From: Paracoccaceae bacterium | GTDB lineage: Bacteria; Pseudomonadota; Alphaproteobacteria; Rhodobacterales; Rhodobacteraceae | NCBI GenBank assembly: GCA_007692585.1 | Contig: REBU01000041.1 | Span: forward strand, 44,538-108,537 | DNA length: 64,000 nt | Direction: 5' to 3' | Shown: one piece after another, positions 18,039-26,470 of the stretch | Layout of the letters: the number at the start of each line of letters is the position of its first letter | How positions within the stretch are numbered: position 1 is the stretch's first letter | Notes under the pieces: generated by a model | What the model saw: only the letters and a program-made list of their open reading frames with translations | Told to the model about the DNA's origin: nothing | Databases searched by the model: none | Position numbers and translations under genes: made by a program

Positions 18039-20240
18039 ATGTCACAATCATCCGCGCAAACAGACCCGGAGAAGCTCGACAATATCGCTGATGGCGTCGA
18101 TAATGAGATCGTCATGGCCAACCAGCGGGTCTTCGCGGGTGTGGTCGGGCTGGTCGTGACGACGCTCTGCATCCTCTATACCGTGTTCCATGTCGGCGCG
18201 ATGAATGGATTGCATGACCGGCTGACGGATTTCCTGGGCCTGCCTTCGGTCGATCTGACTGAGCCATGGCGCTACCGTCTGGTCCATGTGGCCGGCGGGC
18301 TGGCGCTGGGGTTCATCCTGTTTTCCGCCCGCGCCCTGCATGATGACAGCCAGGATGCGCCCTATTCGCTGATCGAGAAGGCGCTTCTGGCCATCGGTGG
18401 CGGACTGATCCTGCTGGCGCTGGGCCAGGTGGTGATGATGTTTGCAACGGGCGACCGGATCATGACCGGCGCGCCTGCGGACAAGCATCTGTGGAGCTTC
18501 GGCTATCCGCTGATTGGCGGAACGGTGATCACGCTGATTGCGAGTTTCATCCAGCCCCAACGCAGCCGCACGCGCCTGTCGCTGGCTGATACGTTGCTGG
18601 CCGTCGCCGCCATCGTGGTGGGGATCTATATCATCGGCCACGCTGATCTGCTGCGCACCCGTGCACAGGTCTTCCCGCATCCCAATGACATGTGGGCCTC
18701 GGTCGCCGGGATCATCCTGATCCTGGAGCTGACGCGCCGGCTGGCGGGTCTTGCGTTGGTGGTTATTGTGGGTGTGTTTCTGGCCTATGGATTTGTCGGC
18801 CCCTGGCTGCCCGGCATCCTGAACCATCGCGGCTATGCGCCTGCGCGGTTTTTCGGCTTCATCTACACCGATAACGGGATTCTGGGGCCGACTACTGCGA
18901 TTTCGTCCACCTATATCATTCTGTTCATCACCTTTGCGGCCTTTCTGCAGGCCAGCCGGGTGGGCGAGTATTTCGTGAATTTCGCCTTTGCCGCTGCCGG
19001 CGGCGCGCGGGGCGGTCCGGCCAAGGTCGCGGTCTTTGCCAGCGGTCTGATGGGCATGATCAATGGCACCTCGGCGGGCAATGTCGTCTCGACGGGATCG
19101 CTGACCATTCCGCTGATGAAGAAGGTGGGCTACCGGCCCCAGACCGCGGCCTCGGTCGAGGCCGCCGCCTCGTCCGGTGGGCAGATCCTGCCGCCCATCA
19201 TGGGCGCAGGCGCCTTCATCATGGCCGAGATCACCGGCATCGCCTATCGCGATATCGTCATTGCGGCGATCATCCCGGCGATCCTGTATTTCACGTCGGT
19301 TTATTTCATGGTCGACAAGGAAGCGCTGAAGAAAGGCATGAAAGGGCTGCCGCGGGACATGCTGCCGCGGTTTGATGTGCTGGCGCGGCGTGCTTTCCTG
19401 TTCATTCCCATCATCATCCTGATCGGGGCGCTGTTCATGGGCTATTCGGTGATCCGTGCGGGCACGCTGGCGATGGCTTCGGCGGCCGTGGTCAGCTGGT
19501 TCACGCCCCACAAGATGCTGGTGCGCGAAATCCTCTATGCGTTCGAGATCGCGGCGCGCATGTCGCTGCAGCTGGTCGCGGTCTGTGCTGCGGCGGGCAT
19601 CATCGTGGGTGTCATCGCCCTGACCGGGATCGGCACGCGGTTTTCCTCGCTGCTTTTGGGTTTCGCGGGGCAAAGCCAGCTGCTGGCGCTGGTCTTTGCG
19701 ATGTTCGTGGCGATCATTCTGGGCATGGGGATGCCGACGACGGCGGCCTATGCGGTGGCCGCGGCCGTGATCGCGCCGGGGCTGATCCGCATGGGGATCG
19801 AGCCGCTGACGGCGCATTTCTTCATCTTCTACTATGCGGTCATGTCAGCGATCACGCCGCCAGTGGCGCTTGCGGCCTATGCGGGTGCTGCGATTGCGCA
19901 ATCGGACCCGATGCGCACCTCGGTCGAAAGCTTCAAGATCGGGCTTGCGGCCTTCATCGTACCTTTCATCTTCTTCTTCAATGACGGGCTGTTGATGCAG
20001 GGAGACTGGGGCAACATCATCCACGTCTTCTTCACGGCGCTTCTGGGGATCTATCTGCTGGCCTCTGCGGTGCAGGGGTGGCTGTTCGGTGTGATCAGCT
20101 GGCCGGTGCGGGTGCTGGTCGGGGCTGCGGCCATCGCGATGATCTCGGGCGGTTGGGTGTCGGATGCGATCGGGCTGAGCGCGGCGGCGCTGGTGTTCTT
20201 CTATCAGCGCAACCTGCGCGCGCGACAGGCGACGGCATAG
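18039..20240 (+). CDS. TRAP transporter fused permease (TAXI type, 4TM/12TM)
   Basis: 733 aa polytopic inner-membrane protein. The first about 240 residues are the small-subunit-like part, the rest the large DctM-like subunit, the fused form typical of TAXI systems. Recognisable DctM stretches are ARGGPAKVAVFASGLMGM followed by INGTSAGNVVSTGSLTIPLM, and GMGMPTTAAYAVAAAV. It would drive Na+- or H+-coupled uptake of the ligand bound by the upstream receptor. GGGGGGGAAC precedes the ATG at 18039. The gene converges with the MttB-family gene and ends at a double stem-loop region. Confidence 0.92.
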   Translation: MSQSSAQTDPEKLDNIADGVDNEIVMANQRVFAGVVGLVVTTLCILYTVFHVGAMNGLHDRLTDFLGLPSVDLTEPWRYRLVHVAGGLALGFILFSARALHDDSQDAPYSLIEKALLAIGGGLILLALGQVVMMFATGDRIMTGAPADKHLWSFGYPLIGGTVITLIASFIQPQRSRTRLSLADTLLAVAAIVVGIYIIGHADLLRTRAQVFPHPNDMWASVAGIILILELTRRLAGLALVVIVGVFLAYGFVGPWLPGILNHRGYAPARFFGFIYTDNGILGPTTAISSTYIILFITFAAFLQASRVGEYFVNFAFAAAGGARGGPAKVAVFASGLMGMINGTSAGNVVSTGSLTIPLMKKVGYRPQTAASVEAAASSGGQILPPIMGAGAFIMAEITGIAYRDIVIAAIIPAILYFTSVYFMVDKEALKKGMKGLPRDMLPRFDVLARRAFLFIPIIILIGALFMGYSVIRAGTLAMASAAVVSWFTPHKMLVREILYAFEIAARMSLQLVAVCAAAGIIVGVIALTGIGTRFSSLLLGFAGQSQLLALVFAMFVAIILGMGMPTTAAYAVAAAVIAPGLIRMGIEPLTAHFFIFYYAVMSAITPPVALAAYAGAAIAQSDPMRTSVESFKIGLAAFIVPFIFFFNDGLLMQGDWGNIIHVFFTALLGIYLLASAVQGWLFGVISWPVRVLVGAAAIAMISGGWVSDAIGLSAAALVFFYQRNLRARQATA

Positions 20241-20315
20241 CCCGCCCGACCCGCGCGCCGGCCCGTCGCTCCCGCCCGCCCACCCCGCTTCGGCCCGGCA
20301 CGCGGGTCGGGCGGG
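20241..20315. repeat. Intergenic stem-loop with C-rich loop (copy 1)
   Basis: A perfect 15-bp inverted repeat, CCCGCCCGACCCGCG (20241-20255) and CGCGGGTCGGGCGGG (20301-20315), starts right after the permease stop. Inside the imperfect continuation of the stem lies the 19-nt segment CTCCCGCCCGCCCACCCCG (20269-20287), which differs by one base from the loop of the element at 25689-25765. A related but looser element is at 58550-58601. The shared loop marks these as copies of one element rather than chance dyads. Confidence 0.7.
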
Positions 20316-20340
20316 GCAGAGCGCGCAGCGCAAACGCAGT

Positions 20341-20369
20341 GCCCCCGCTTCATGTGTTGAAGCGGGGGC
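20341..20369. terminator. Bidirectional hairpin terminator between convergent genes
   Basis: A perfect 12-bp stem, GCCCCCGCTTCA / TGAAGCGGGGGC, with loop TGTGT, lies between the TRAP permease (ends 20240) and the MttB-family gene (ends 20404 on the minus strand). Rightwards it is followed after a few bases by GGGTTTTCC. It can serve both genes. Confidence 0.8.
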
Positions 20370-20403
20370 GCCGGGTTTTCCAGGGGTTGCTCTTGTGACG
20401 CCT

Positions 20404-21972
20404 TCAGCCGAAGGCGTCGGGTTCGGAGGCCTTGCGCTGATCAACAAAGGCCTGGATCGATTCTGCAATCGCCGGGTCAAGCTGCGGCTGCTGGTAATCG
20501 CCCAGCATCTTTGCCACGCGCACGGAGGCCAGCGCCTGGGTGTCGCGCGCGCCTTCTTCGTCCCAGGTCTCGAAGGGTTTGTAATCCAGCAGATCCGAGC
20601 GCCAGAACGCATCCTTGAAATTCGCCTGCGTATGCGCGCAGCCCAGAAAATGCCCCCCCGGTCCGACCTCGCGCAGCGCGTCCATGGCCTGACCGTTCTC
20701 CGACAGGTCCACCCCCCGCGCCAGATGATGCAGCGCGCCAAGCTGGTCGGCATCCATGACGAATTTCTCGTAGGAGGACACCAGCCCGCCTTCGAGCCAG
20801 CCGCAGCTGTGGAGCATGAAATTCACCCCTGCCAGCAGCGCCATGTTCAGGCTGTTCGCGGTTTCATACGCGGCCTGAGCGTCGGGCAGTTTCGAGCCAC
20901 AGAAGGCCCCGCCGGAGCGGTAAGGCAGTCCGAGCCGCCGCGCCAGTTGTCCCGCGCCATAGGTGATCAGCGCGGCTTCCGGCGTCCCAAAAGTCGGCGC
21001 GCCGGAATTCATGTCGATCGAGGTCACGAATGCGCCGAAGATCACGGGCGCGCCGGGGCGGATCAGCTGGCTATAGGCCACGCCTGCGAGCACTTCGGCC
21101 AGCACCTGCGTCAGCGTGCCTGCAACTGTCGTGGGCGCCATCGCCCCGCCGACGATGAAGGGCGAGATGATACAGGCCTGATTTGCGGCCGCATAGACTT
21201 CGAGCGCGCCCATCATCACCGAATCGAAGGTCAGCGGCGAGTTGATGTTGATCAGCGAGGTCATAACCGTGTTCTGGTCAACGAACTCTGCCCCGAAAAG
21301 CAGCTTCGCCATCGCCACCGAATCGCTCGCGCGGACAGGTTCCGTGACCGAGCCCATGAAGGGCTTGTCGGAATAGACCATATGCGCCTGCAACATATCG
21401 AGATGGCGCTTGTTCACGGCGATATCTGTCGGCTCGCAGACAGTGCCGCCAGAATGGTGCAACCATTTCGACATATAGCCGAGCTTCACGAAATTGCGGA
21501 AATCTTCCATCGTGGCATAGCGCCGACCGCCTGTCGCGTCGCGCACGAAGGGCGGGCCATAGACCGGGGCCAGCACCAGGGACTTGCCGCCGATTTCCAC
21601 ATTGCGCGCAGGGTTGCGGGCGTGCTGGGTGAAACGCGCGGGCGCGGTGGCACAAAGCTGGCGGGCCAGTCCGCGCGGGATGCGCACGCGCTCGCCCTGC
21701 ACTTCCGCCCCTGCCGCGCGCCAACGCTCCAGCGCTTCGGGATTGTCGACGAAATTCACCCCGATTTCGGCCAAGACGGTTTCGGCATTGGCCTCGATGA
21801 TCTGCAGCGCCTCTTCGTTGAGCACCTCCAGATTGGGGATGTTGCGCTCGATATAGCGCGCGGTCTCGATGCTGACGGCGGTGCGCGCCGCGCGGCGTGC
21901 GGCCCCGCCACCGGCCCCGCGGCTGCGCCGGCCGCTTGAAGATTGCGCCATGTCCATCGCGGGTTCCGACAT
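20404..21972 (-). CDS. Trimethylamine methyltransferase (MttB) family protein, non-pyrrolysine
   Basis: 522 aa from the ATG at 21972, which has AGGAG 8 bp upstream; an open extension to 22134 is not family-like. MttB-superfamily enzymes move a methyl group from a quaternary or tertiary amine to a corrinoid protein. Family stretches include NLEVLNEEALQIIEANAETVL, KWLHHSGGTVCEPTDI, INSPLTFDSVMMGAL and ISPFIVGGAMAPTTVAGTL. The reading frame has no internal amber codon, so this is the pyrrolysine-free branch (MtgB/MtpB-like), whose members use substrates such as glycine betaine or proline betaine. No corrinoid protein or methyl-THF transferase gene is adjacent. The N-terminus (about 30 aa after MSEPAMDMAQ) is Arg/Gly/Ala-rich and likely disordered. 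The convergent TAXI transporter may or may not be related. Confidence 0.88.
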   Translation of the reverse strand: MSEPAMDMAQSSSGRRSRGAGGGAARRAARTAVSIETARYIERNIPNLEVLNEEALQIIEANAETVLAEIGVNFVDNPEALERWRAAGAEVQGERVRIPRGLARQLCATAPARFTQHARNPARNVEIGGKSLVLAPVYGPPFVRDATGGRRYATMEDFRNFVKLGYMSKWLHHSGGTVCEPTDIAVNKRHLDMLQAHMVYSDKPFMGSVTEPVRASDSVAMAKLLFGAEFVDQNTVMTSLININSPLTFDSVMMGALEVYAAANQACIISPFIVGGAMAPTTVAGTLTQVLAEVLAGVAYSQLIRPGAPVIFGAFVTSIDMNSGAPTFGTPEAALITYGAGQLARRLGLPYRSGGAFCGSKLPDAQAAYETANSLNMALLAGVNFMLHSCGWLEGGLVSSYEKFVMDADQLGALHHLARGVDLSENGQAMDALREVGPGGHFLGCAHTQANFKDAFWRSDLLDYKPFETWDEEGARDTQALASVRVAKMLGDYQQPQLDPAIAESIQAFVDQRKASEPDAFG

Positions 21973-22155
21973 CTGAAGGCTCCTGATTGCTCGGCCTAAC
22001 GCCCGTTTCCTGACCGTGTGATACGCGCCCTGCCTGTCGTGATCTGGCCGGTTTGCGGCGTAATTGGCTGCAAAGCGACATCGCGCCCCATGCGTGCGTG
22101 CTGGACATACCAGCCTGTCGGAGTTACCTGACACCCCGTGTGTGCCAGTTTTTCC

Positions 22156-22184
22156 TTGATATGCGAGGGCGGACCCCCATATGC
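22156..22184 (+). promoter_or_regulatory. Candidate sigma-70 promoter of nadABC
   Basis: TTGATA at 22156-22161 and ATATGC at 22179-22184 are 17 bp apart, about 47 bp before the nadA start. The -35 box is a good match, the -10 box a poor one. The hexamer ATATGC occurs twice (22159 and 22179), which could also be a repressor half-site pair. Confidence 0.35.
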
Positions 22185-22230
22185 ACAGCCCACTCGCCCT
22201 AGGGCGCTGTCAGAAGATCGGAGCCTTGCC

Positions 22231-23280
22231 ATGCTCGACATGCCCGCTATCCGCCATGACCTGACCGAGGTCTATGATCTGGCGCCTAATCCTGCGCTGG
22301 CAGCACAGATGCAGGCCGAATATGCGCGTATGGCGCGTGTCGTCTCGCCTGCCGACTGGGCGATCCATGCGCCCTATGTGGCTGCGATCAACACGCTGAA
22401 ACGCCAGCGCAACGCCGCAATCCTTGCGCATAACTACATGACGCCGGAAATCTTCCACGGCATCGCGGATGTGGTGGGCGACAGCCTGCAGCTTGCCGTT
22501 GAGGCGACCCGGACCGAGGCTGATGTGATCGTGCAATGCGGTGTGCATTTCATGGCCGAGACGTCGAAAATCCTGAACCCGGCCAAGATCGTGCTGATGC
22601 CCGACATGGCGGCGGGCTGCTCGCTGGCCGACAGCATCACCGCAGACGGGATCGCGCAGATGCGCGCCCGCTATCCCGGCGCGCCGGTCGTCAGCTACGT
22701 CAACACCACAGCCGAGGTGAAGGCCGCGTCTGACATCTGCTGCACCTCGTCCAATGCCGTGCAGATCATCCGCGCGCTGGACGCCGAGACGATCATCATG
22801 ACGCCGGATCAGTATCTGGCGCAGAATGTCGCAGCCCTGGTGCCGGAAAAGCGTATCGTCTGGTGGGAAGGCTCCTGCATCGTGCATGAACAATATACCG
22901 CGCAGGACATCCGCGATTTCCGCGACTGGAATCCCGGCACGCGCATCATCGCCCATCCTGAATGCCCGCCTGATGTGGTGGCCGAGGCCGATTTCTCCGG
23001 CTCGACCAAGGGGATTCTGGATTATGTCAGCGCCGAGCGCCCTGAGCGCGCGATGCTGGTCACTGAATGTTCGATGGCGTCGAATATCTCGGACGCGCAC
23101 CCGGAGGTCGAGTTCATCGGCCCGTGCAACATGTGCCCCTATATGAAGAAGATCACGCTCGAAAAAGTGCTCTGGTCGCTGCATACGATGACCACGCAGA
23201 TCGAGGTTGCGCCCGATGTGGCCGACCGCGCGCGACTGGCGGTGCAGCGCATGATCGATCTGTCCGCTGCGAAAGTCTGA
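22231..23280 (+). CDS. nadA: Quinolinate synthase A
   Basis: 349 aa from the ATG at 22231 with CGGAG upstream; an in-frame upstream extension is not family-like. NadA is a [4Fe-4S] enzyme that condenses iminoaspartate with dihydroxyacetone phosphate to quinolinate, the second step of de novo NAD synthesis. Cluster-binding cysteines are in VIVQCGVHFMAE, DICCTSSNAVQ and GPCNMCPYMKK. Other family stretches are AILAHNYMTPEI and WEGSCIVHEQY. It is first in a nadA-nadB-nadC operon; nadB begins 5 bp after its stop. Confidence 0.97.
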   Translation: MLDMPAIRHDLTEVYDLAPNPALAAQMQAEYARMARVVSPADWAIHAPYVAAINTLKRQRNAAILAHNYMTPEIFHGIADVVGDSLQLAVEATRTEADVIVQCGVHFMAETSKILNPAKIVLMPDMAAGCSLADSITADGIAQMRARYPGAPVVSYVNTTAEVKAASDICCTSSNAVQIIRALDAETIIMTPDQYLAQNVAALVPEKRIVWWEGSCIVHEQYTAQDIRDFRDWNPGTRIIAHPECPPDVVAEADFSGSTKGILDYVSAERPERAMLVTECSMASNISDAHPEVEFIGPCNMCPYMKKITLEKVLWSLHTMTTQIEVAPDVADRARLAVQRMIDLSAAKV

Positions 23281-23284
23281 CGCT

Positions 23285-24841
23285 GTGATCACAACCGACC
23301 GCGTGGTGATCGTTGGGGCTGGGCTGGGCGGGCTTTATGCGGCTCTCAGCCTTGCGCCGCACCCGGTTCTGGTGATCTCGCCCGAGAGCCTGGGCGAAGG
23401 CGCGTCTTCGGCCTGGGCGCAGGGTGGGATCGCGGCGGCAATGAGCGCAGGCGACAGTCCCGAGGCGCATGCCAGCGACACAGTGGCCGCTGGTGCGGGC
23501 ACAGTTGACGGCGCGATTGCCGCGTTGGTGACGCAGGCCGCGCTTGGCCATATCCTTGATCTGACCGAACGCGGCACGCCCTTTGACCGCGACGGGGCGG
23601 GCAATTATACGCTGAACCATGAAGCGGCGCATTCTCGGCCCCGCGTGGTGCGGGTCAAGGGCGATCAGGCGGGCCGCAAGATCATGGAAACCCTGATCGC
23701 CACAGTGCGCGCGACGCCTTCGGTGCAGGTGCTGGAGCGCGTGGTCGCGCAAGGGCTGCTGGTCGAGGGCGGGCGCGTTTGCGGGCTCGAACTTGCGCAG
23801 ATCGACGATGCGCGGGTTTCGCGCCCCCTCACATTGCGCGCGCCTGCGGTGCTGCTGGCAGGCGGCGGCTCTGGCGGGCTCTATGCGCTGACGACCAACC
23901 CGCCGCGCATTCGCGGGCAGGTGATGGGGCTGGCGGCGCGCGCGGGCGCAGTGATGGCGGATATGGAATTCGTGCAGTTTCACCCGACCGCGATGGATGT
24001 GGGGCTGGACCCCGCGCCACTGGCCACCGAAGCGCTGCGCGGCGAAGGCGCGCGGCTGGTCAACGCGGATGGCGTGTTTTTCATGGAAGTCGAGCATCCG
24101 CTGGCCGATCTTGCCCCGCGTGACATCGTGGCGCGGGCGGTGTTTGCGCAGACCCAGAGCGGCAAGCGCCCCCAGCTGGACACGCGCGCGGCCTTGGGCG
24201 CGGCGATCCATGACCGCTTCCCGGCGGTCAGTGCCGCCTGTCGCAAGGCCGGGATCGACCCTGCGCTTGTGCCTATCCCGGTGTCGGCTGCGGCGCATTA
24301 CCACATGGGCGGGGTCGCCACGGATGCCGCCGGGCGCGCGTCGCTGCCGGGGCTTTGGGTCTGCGGTGAGGCCGCGTCGACGGGCTTGCATGGCGCGAAC
24401 CGGCTGGCCTCGAACGGGGTGCTGGAGGCGCTGGTTTTCGCACAGCGCGCGGCGCAGGATATCGCGGCGGAACTGCCCGTTGGTGCGGATCTGGCGGCAC
24501 CTGTGCGGCTCGATTTCGCGCCGGGGGGCGTGGGGCTTGATGCCGGCGCGGTAGCGCAGCTGCGCCAGGTGATGAGCGCGCATGTCGGCGTGCGGCGCAC
24601 GGGCGCAGGGCTCGCGCAGGCGCTGGCCGAGATCGCAGCCCTGGAAGCGGCCCAGCCCGACAGCGCGGATTTCGCCAATATGTGCGCAACCGCGCGGCTG
24701 ATCGCCGTGGCAGCCTTGCAGCGCCGCGAAAGCCGGGGCGCGCATTGGCGTGATGATTTCCCCGCCCTGAACCCTGATCTGGCGCGGCGCTCGAAACTGA
24801 CGCTGGCCGAAGCCCGCCTGACCCCGCTGGAGACTGCATGA
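23285..24841 (+). CDS. nadB: L-aspartate oxidase
   Basis: 518 aa with a GTG start at 23285, 5 bp after nadA. The FAD-binding N-terminus reads RVVIVGAGLGGLYAALSL, and the succinate dehydrogenase/aspartate oxidase family motifs SSAWAQGGIAAAM, MEFVQFHPTAM and HYHMGGVATD are present. It oxidises L-aspartate to iminoaspartate, the substrate of NadA. The C-terminal helical domain is present and complete. Its stop overlaps the nadC start (ATGA), so the two are translationally coupled. Confidence 0.96.
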   Translation: MITTDRVVIVGAGLGGLYAALSLAPHPVLVISPESLGEGASSAWAQGGIAAAMSAGDSPEAHASDTVAAGAGTVDGAIAALVTQAALGHILDLTERGTPFDRDGAGNYTLNHEAAHSRPRVVRVKGDQAGRKIMETLIATVRATPSVQVLERVVAQGLLVEGGRVCGLELAQIDDARVSRPLTLRAPAVLLAGGGSGGLYALTTNPPRIRGQVMGLAARAGAVMADMEFVQFHPTAMDVGLDPAPLATEALRGEGARLVNADGVFFMEVEHPLADLAPRDIVARAVFAQTQSGKRPQLDTRAALGAAIHDRFPAVSAACRKAGIDPALVPIPVSAAAHYHMGGVATDAAGRASLPGLWVCGEAASTGLHGANRLASNGVLEALVFAQRAAQDIAAELPVGADLAAPVRLDFAPGGVGLDAGAVAQLRQVMSAHVGVRRTGAGLAQALAEIAALEAAQPDSADFANMCATARLIAVAALQRRESRGAHWRDDFPALNPDLARRSKLTLAEARLTPLETA

Positions 24842-25686
24842 CCCCTGCTGCCCTGCCTGACCTGCTGATCGAACCTCTGGTGCGCGCAGCTCTGATCGAA
24901 GACCTTGGCCCCTCGGGCGATGTGACGACCGAAGCCGTGATTGCGCCCGATCTGCGCTATGCCGCGCGGCTGAATGCGCGGCAGGCGGGGGTTGTTTCGG
25001 GCGCGCAGCTGGCCGCGATGGCCTTCCGGCTGGTCGATGCGTCCTTGCAGATCGAGGTCTTGCGCGCCGACGGCGCGCAGGTTGCGCCCGGCGAGACGGT
25101 GATGACCATCGCAGGCTCTGCGGCTTCCATCCTGTCGGCCGAGCGGGTCGCGCTGAATTTCATGGGGCGGCTGTCGGGCATCGCCACGCTGACAGCGGCC
25201 TTTGTGGCGCAGACAGCGGGCACAAGTGCGCGGATCACCTGCACGCGCAAGACCACGCCGGGGCTGCGGCTGGTCGAGAAAGCGGCGGTGCGTCATGGCG
25301 GCGGGGCGGCGCATCGGTTTTCGTTGTCCGATGCGATCCTGATCAAGGACAATCATATCGCGGCGGCGGGCGGGATCGCGGCTGTGCTGGAGCGCGCGCG
25401 GCGTATGGCCAGCCATATGCGCCGCATCGAGATCGAGGTGGACACGCTTGCGCAGCTCGATGAGGTGCTGGCCACAGGCGGCGCGGACGTGGTGCTTCTC
25501 GACAACATGCACACGGAGGATCTGCGCGCGGCCGTCACGCGGGTCGCAGGGCAGCTGGTCACGGAAGCCTCGGGCAATATGCGGCTGGAGCGGATCGCGG
25601 AAGTGGCCGCGACGGGCGTGGATTACATCTCGGTCGGGGCGCTGACGCATTCGGCACCCGTGCTTGATCTGGGGCTCGATTTCTGA
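24838..25686 (+). CDS. nadC: Nicotinate-nucleotide pyrophosphorylase (quinolinate phosphoribosyltransferase)
   Basis: 282 aa, full length. NadC converts quinolinate and PRPP to nicotinate mononucleotide. Diagnostic stretches are LIEDLGPSGDVTTEAVI, LNFMGRLSGIATLTA, CTRKTTPGLRLVEKAAV, RHGGGAAHRFSLSDAILIKDN and the late VDYISVGALTHS. The ATG overlaps the nadB stop. The gene ends 2 bp before the long stem-loop at 25689, which probably ends the operon's transcript. Confidence 0.97.
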   Translation: MTPAALPDLLIEPLVRAALIEDLGPSGDVTTEAVIAPDLRYAARLNARQAGVVSGAQLAAMAFRLVDASLQIEVLRADGAQVAPGETVMTIAGSAASILSAERVALNFMGRLSGIATLTAAFVAQTAGTSARITCTRKTTPGLRLVEKAAVRHGGGAAHRFSLSDAILIKDNHIAAAGGIAAVLERARRMASHMRRIEIEVDTLAQLDEVLATGGADVVLLDNMHTEDLRAAVTRVAGQLVTEASGNMRLERIAEVAATGVDYISVGALTHSAPVLDLGLDF

Positions 25687-25688
25687 AC

Positions 25689-25765
25689 CGCGATCTGCGC
25701 GCCGCTTCGGCGGGGCGCTCCCACCCGCCCACCCCGCGCCCCGCCGAAGCGGCGCGCAGATCGCG
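25689..25765. repeat. Perfect 29-bp inverted repeat with C-rich loop (copy 2)
   Basis: Arms at 25689-25717 and 25737-25765 pair without a mismatch. The 19-nt loop CTCCCACCCGCCCACCCCG (25718-25736) differs by a single base from the loop-region segment of the element at 20269-20287, although the stems are unrelated in sequence. It lies 2 bp after the nadC stop and 45 bp before the next gene. There is no T-run after it, so it is not a textbook rho-independent terminator; it may stabilise or process the 3' end. Confidence 0.85.
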
Positions 25766-25810
25766 TTCGCGTGACTTGAGCCCTACCAAGCAGTGGAGTA
25801 TCGCTGTCGC

Positions 25811-26470
25811 ATGCGGAACGCGCTGGCACTTATAGCACTGATTTCTGCGCTGGGCCTTGCCACCAGTCTGCGCGCGCATCCGCATATTTTCGTCGATGCC
25901 GAGTTGGAAATCGTCTTTGACGAGGCCGGGGAAGCAGAAGGGATCTGGATCAGCTGGACCTATGATCCGTTCTTCTCGATGCTGCTGGTGTCGGATATGG
26001 GTTTGGACCCGGAATTCACGGGCACGATCAGCGCGGACGAGCGCGAGGCGCTGGACGGGTTCGACATGAACTGGATCGAGGGCTATCACGGCGATACCCA
26101 TGTCACGCAGGCAGGGGTCGCGCTGGCTTTGAGTGGTCCGGTCGCGTGGGAGTCCGATTACCGCGATGGGCAATTGCGCTCGCGTCATCTGCGCCATCTG
26201 ATCGATCGCCCCGACCCGGCTCTGGACTGGAGCGTGGCCGTGTATGATCCGACCTATTACACCAGCTACGGCATCGTCAGCGCGCCTGTTGCGACAGGCC
26301 GCGACGATTGCAGTTTGCGCATTTTCGAACCCGATTGGGACGCGGCGGGCGCACAGATGGAAGCTGCGCTGGACGAGCTGCTGGGGGCCGGCGGGGATGT
26401 CGAGGCGGATTTCCCGGCCGTGGGGGCGCTCTTTGCCGAGGAAGTGCGGGTGTCATGCGGCGGTTCGTGA
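25811..26470 (+). CDS. DUF1007 family periplasmic protein
   Basis: 219 aa from the ATG at 25811, with GGAG 12 bp upstream; a GTG at 25793 is an alternative. Residues 1-22 form a signal peptide (RNALALIALISALGLATSLRA) followed by HPHIFVDAELEIVFDEAG, the conserved DUF1007 start with its metal-type histidines. DUF1007 proteins are nearly always found next to NicO/RcnA-like transporters, as here: the next gene overlaps its end by 16 bp. The biochemical role is not known; a metal-binding periplasmic partner is the usual inference. Confidence 0.88.
   Translation: MRNALALIALISALGLATSLRAHPHIFVDAELEIVFDEAGEAEGIWISWTYDPFFSMLLVSDMGLDPEFTGTISADEREALDGFDMNWIEGYHGDTHVTQAGVALALSGPVAWESDYRDGQLRSRHLRHLIDRPDPALDWSVAVYDPTYYTSYGIVSAPVATGRDDCSLRIFEPDWDAAGAQMEAALDELLGAGGDVEADFPAVGALFAEEVRVSCGGS

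Noticed and set aside
20404..21972. Pyrrolysine-containing MttB
   Set aside because: The frame is open with no internal TAG, so amber read-through is not involved.
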